Shown piece by piece: positions 5,986 to 8,311 of a stretch of DNA of 8,311 bases. Within the stretch, counting starts at the first letter, position 1; each line of letters opens with the position of its first letter. Position numbers and translations under genes: made by a program. Below the pieces are notes generated by a model that was not told the DNA's origin, searched no databases, and saw only the letters and a program-made list of their open reading frames with translations. Source of the DNA: Pseudomonas sp. (GTDB lineage: Bacteria; Pseudomonadota; Gammaproteobacteria; Pseudomonadales; Pseudomonadaceae); contig DQGF01000554.1 in assembly GCA_003525045.1 (NCBI GenBank), positions 21,328 through 29,638 on the forward strand. Reading direction: 5' to 3'.

Positions 5986-8311
5986 ATGGGTAATTACGAA
6001 CTCGATACGATGCCGGTGATCCGCGAGCTCAAGGGCTTCGATGCGCGCTCCGGCAACCTGCTTGAACGGCTGATTTTCAACAACCGCTTGCTAGTGGTGC
6101 TGACCTGCCTGATCGTCACCGTCGTGCTGGGCTATTTTGCGGCCACCCGGCTGACGCTGACGGCCAGCTTCGAGAAGATGCTGCCGCAGAGCCAGCCATT
6201 CATCAAAAACTACCTGGACAATCGCCAGTCCCTGCGCGGGCTGGGTAATGCCGTGCGGGTGGTGGTGGAAAACAGCGAAGGCGACATCTACGACCCGCAG
6301 TACCTTGAGGTGCTCAAGCAGGTCAACGACACTTTGTTCATTACGCCGGGCGTCGACCGGGCCTGGATGAAGTCGTTATGGACGCCGGCCGTGCGCTGGA
6401 CCGAAGTGACCGAGCAGGGCTTCCAGGGCGGGCCGGTGATGCCGGACGCCTACGACGGATCGGCCAAGGGAGCCGAGCAGCTGCGTCAGAATATTGCCCG
6501 CTCGGGTATCGTCGGCAGTCTGGTGGGTAACAACTTCAAGTCGAGCATGATCTTCGTGCCGTTGCTGGAGAAGGACCCGGTCACCGGCGAAGCCATCGAC
6601 TACCACGCCTTTTCGCGCATGCTCGAACAACAGCTGCGCAACCAATACGAGTTCGCCGGTAGTGCCGCAGCTCATGGCCAGGGCGAGGAGGGCAAGGGGC
6701 CAATCAAGATCCGTGTGATCGGCTTTGCCAAGCTGGTCGGCAACCTGCTGGATGGCCTGATGCTGGTGATGATGTTCTTCGGCGCCGCCGCACTGATCGC
6801 CACCGCCATCATTTTCTGCTTTACCCGCTGCATACGCAGCACCGCGCTGGTAATCCTCTGTTCGGTGATTGCGGTGGCCTGGCAACTCGGACTGGTCACT
6901 CTGTTCGGCTATGCACTCGATCCCTTTTCGATCCTGGTGCCGTTTCTGGTGTTTGCCATCGGCGTGTCCCATGGCGCGCAGAAGATGAACGGCATCATGC
7001 AGGATGTCGGACGCGGCACCCATCAGCTGGTCGCAGCGCGCTACACCTTCCGTCGTCTGTTTCTGGCCGGGCTTACCGCGCTGCTGGCCGATGCTGTCGG
7101 CTTTGCCGTGCTGATGCTGATCGACATCCCGGTGATCCAGGACCTGGCGGTCACCGCCAGTATCGGCGTCGCCGTGCTGATCTTCACCAACCTGGTGCTG
7201 TTGCCGGTGCTGCTGTCGTATTGCGGTGTGAGCCCCAAGGCGGCCGCCCGTACCCTGCGCCAGGAAGACAAGGAGCTGCAGGGCAAGGGCCTGGGCAATC
7301 TCTGGAGTTTTCTTGACCGTTTCACCGAGCGTCGCTGGGCGACCGGTGCGGTCGTGGTGGCGGGCCTGCTGGCAGTGGGCGGCTTCATGGTCAGCACCCA
7401 ATTGAAGATCGGCGACCTCGATCCGGGAGCCCCGGAGCTGCGCGCCGACTCACGCTATAACCGCGACAACGCTTACATCACCGCCAATTACTCGCTGTCC
7501 AGCGACCAGTTCGCCGTGATGATCAAAACCGCCAGCGAAGGCTGCCTGAAGTACGAAACCCTGGTCGAGGCCGACCGTCTCGGCTGGTTGCTGCAGCAGC
7601 AACCGGGCGTGCAAACCACGGTGTCGCTGGTCAATGCCGTACGGCAGATCACATCGGGTTCTTATGAAGGTAACCCGAAAATGCTGACCATCGCACGTAA
7701 CCAGGATGTGTTGAACTACGGCGCGCAGCAGGCTTCGGTCAATAACCCCGATCTGTTCAACAACGATTGTTCGATGATGCCGGTGGTGGCCTACCTTGCC
7801 GACCACAAGGCCGAGACCCTCGACAATGTGGTCAAGGTCGCCGATGCCTTCGCCCGCGAACACAGCAACGATGATCGTCAATTCATGCTCGCCGCCGGCA
7901 GTGCGGGCATCGAGGCGGCGACCAACATCGTGGTGCGCGAAGCCAACCGCACCATGCTGTTCTACGTATACGGCGCGGTGATCGTGCTCTGTTTCATCAC
8001 CTTCCGCAGCTGGCGCGCAGTGGTGGTGGCCGTGGTGCCGTTGATGCTGACCTCGATCCTCTGCGAGGCCTTGATGGTCTGGCTCGGCATGGGTGTGAAA
8101 GTGGCCACGCTGCCAGTGATCGCCTTGGGCGTGGGCATCGGCGTCGACTACGCACTGTACCTGCTCAGCGTGCAGCTGACCCAGCAACGTGCGGGTCTGT
8201 CCTTGACTGAGGCCTACAAGAACTCGGTGGCCTTCACCGGCAAAGTCGTCGCCCTGGTGGGCATTACCCTGGCGGCGGGCGTCATCACCTGGGCCTGGTC
8301 GCCGATCAAGT
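5986..8311 (+). CDS. RND permease of the MMPL type (HAE3-like), C-terminus cut by window edge
   Basis: The window contains 775 residues and the frame is still open at the right edge. At least the last one or two membrane helices are missing. The layout is the RND duplication. TM1 lies at about 33-52, followed by a large periplasmic domain (about 55-250). A block of five helices (about 255-280, 285-310, 313-335, 358-380, 386-412) comes next, then a cytoplasmic linker with charged QEDKELQGKG. The second half repeats this: TM7 at about 453-470, a second periplasmic domain (about 472-655) and further helices from 656. GVGIGVDYALYLLS (715-728) carries the Asp-Tyr pair (721-722) used for proton coupling in MMPL proteins. 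The matching site of the first half is FAIGVSHGAQ, with Ser328-His329. Family members move lipids and other hydrophobic compounds across or out of the inner membrane using the proton gradient. The start at 5986 has only a weak purine-rich site (AGAGACAAGA). It is the energised part of the inferred envelope system. Confidence 0.92.
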   Translation, partial: MGNYELDTMPVIRELKGFDARSGNLLERLIFNNRLLVVLTCLIVTVVLGYFAATRLTLTASFEKMLPQSQPFIKNYLDNRQSLRGLGNAVRVVVENSEGDIYDPQYLEVLKQVNDTLFITPGVDRAWMKSLWTPAVRWTEVTEQGFQGGPVMPDAYDGSAKGAEQLRQNIARSGIVGSLVGNNFKSSMIFVPLLEKDPVTGEAIDYHAFSRMLEQQLRNQYEFAGSAAAHGQGEEGKGPIKIRVIGFAKLVGNLLDGLMLVMMFFGAAALIATAIIFCFTRCIRSTALVILCSVIAVAWQLGLVTLFGYALDPFSILVPFLVFAIGVSHGAQKMNGIMQDVGRGTHQLVAARYTFRRLFLAGLTALLADAVGFAVLMLIDIPVIQDLAVTASIGVAVLIFTNLVLLPVLLSYCGVSPKAAARTLRQEDKELQGKGLGNLWSFLDRFTERRWATGAVVVAGLLAVGGFMVSTQLKIGDLDPGAPELRADSRYNRDNAYITANYSLSSDQFAVMIKTASEGCLKYETLVEADRLGWLLQQQPGVQTTVSLVNAVRQITSGSYEGNPKMLTIARNQDVLNYGAQQASVNNPDLFNNDCSMMPVVAYLADHKAETLDNVVKVADAFAREHSNDDRQFMLAAGSAGIEAATNIVVREANRTMLFYVYGAVIVLCFITFRSWRAVVVAVVPLMLTSILCEALMVWLGMGVKVATLPVIALGVGIGVDYALYLLSVQLTQQRAGLSLTEAYKNSVAFTGKVVALVGITLAAGVITWAWSPIK

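Noticed and set aside
6376..7401. 341-residue minus-strand open frame, and a second one at 7450-8187
   Set aside because: Both are His/Gln-rich antisense frames of the RND permease, whose plus-strand translation shows proper helices and the DY motif.

Overview
The window looks like chromosomal DNA from a Pseudomonas-type gammaproteobacterium. It has roughly 60% G+C, strongly GC-biased third codon positions, and proteins whose family motifs match the Pseudomonas versions I know. I assign the organism from composition and gene content only, with no database search.

Layout: (1) Positions 1-357 are an upstream region. It holds what may be the 5' part of a gene on the minus strand running off the left edge, then C/G homopolymer tracts that can form a hairpin, then two similar short palindromes ahead of the first clear gene. 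(2) Positions 358-1521 encode an SCP2-type thiolase or thiolase-like protein. (3) Positions 1576-3405 encode a DUF1302 family protein, a predicted outer-membrane beta-barrel with a signal peptide. (4) Positions 3438-4799 encode a DUF1329 family protein, an exported protein of the LolA/LolB-like group. (5) A strong intrinsic terminator lies at 4822-4858. (6) Positions 4874-5950 encode an exported YCF48/BNR-type beta-propeller with five Asp-box-like motifs. (7) Positions 5986-8311 encode an RND permease of the MMPL type whose C-terminus is cut by the right edge. All five clear genes are on the plus strand with gaps of 32 to 74 bases. The terminator divides the row into a front part (thiolase, DUF1302, DUF1329) and a rear part (propeller, permease).

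The four genes after the thiolase cover every layer of a Gram-negative envelope: an outer-membrane barrel, a periplasmic protein of a fold known to carry lipids, a periplasmic propeller and an inner-membrane lipid-type RND pump. The best reading is a trans-envelope system that moves a hydrophobic compound such as a sterol, terpenoid, long-chain acyl compound or polyester-derived lipid. The thiolase would then belong to the matching acyl-CoA pathway in the cytoplasm. Substrate and direction cannot be read from the sequence. The thiolase is unusual: it keeps the N-terminal nucleophilic Cys but has HDQS where SCP2 thiolases have HDCF, so it lacks the usual second catalytic Cys.

No tRNA, rRNA, CRISPR array, insertion sequence or phage gene was seen.
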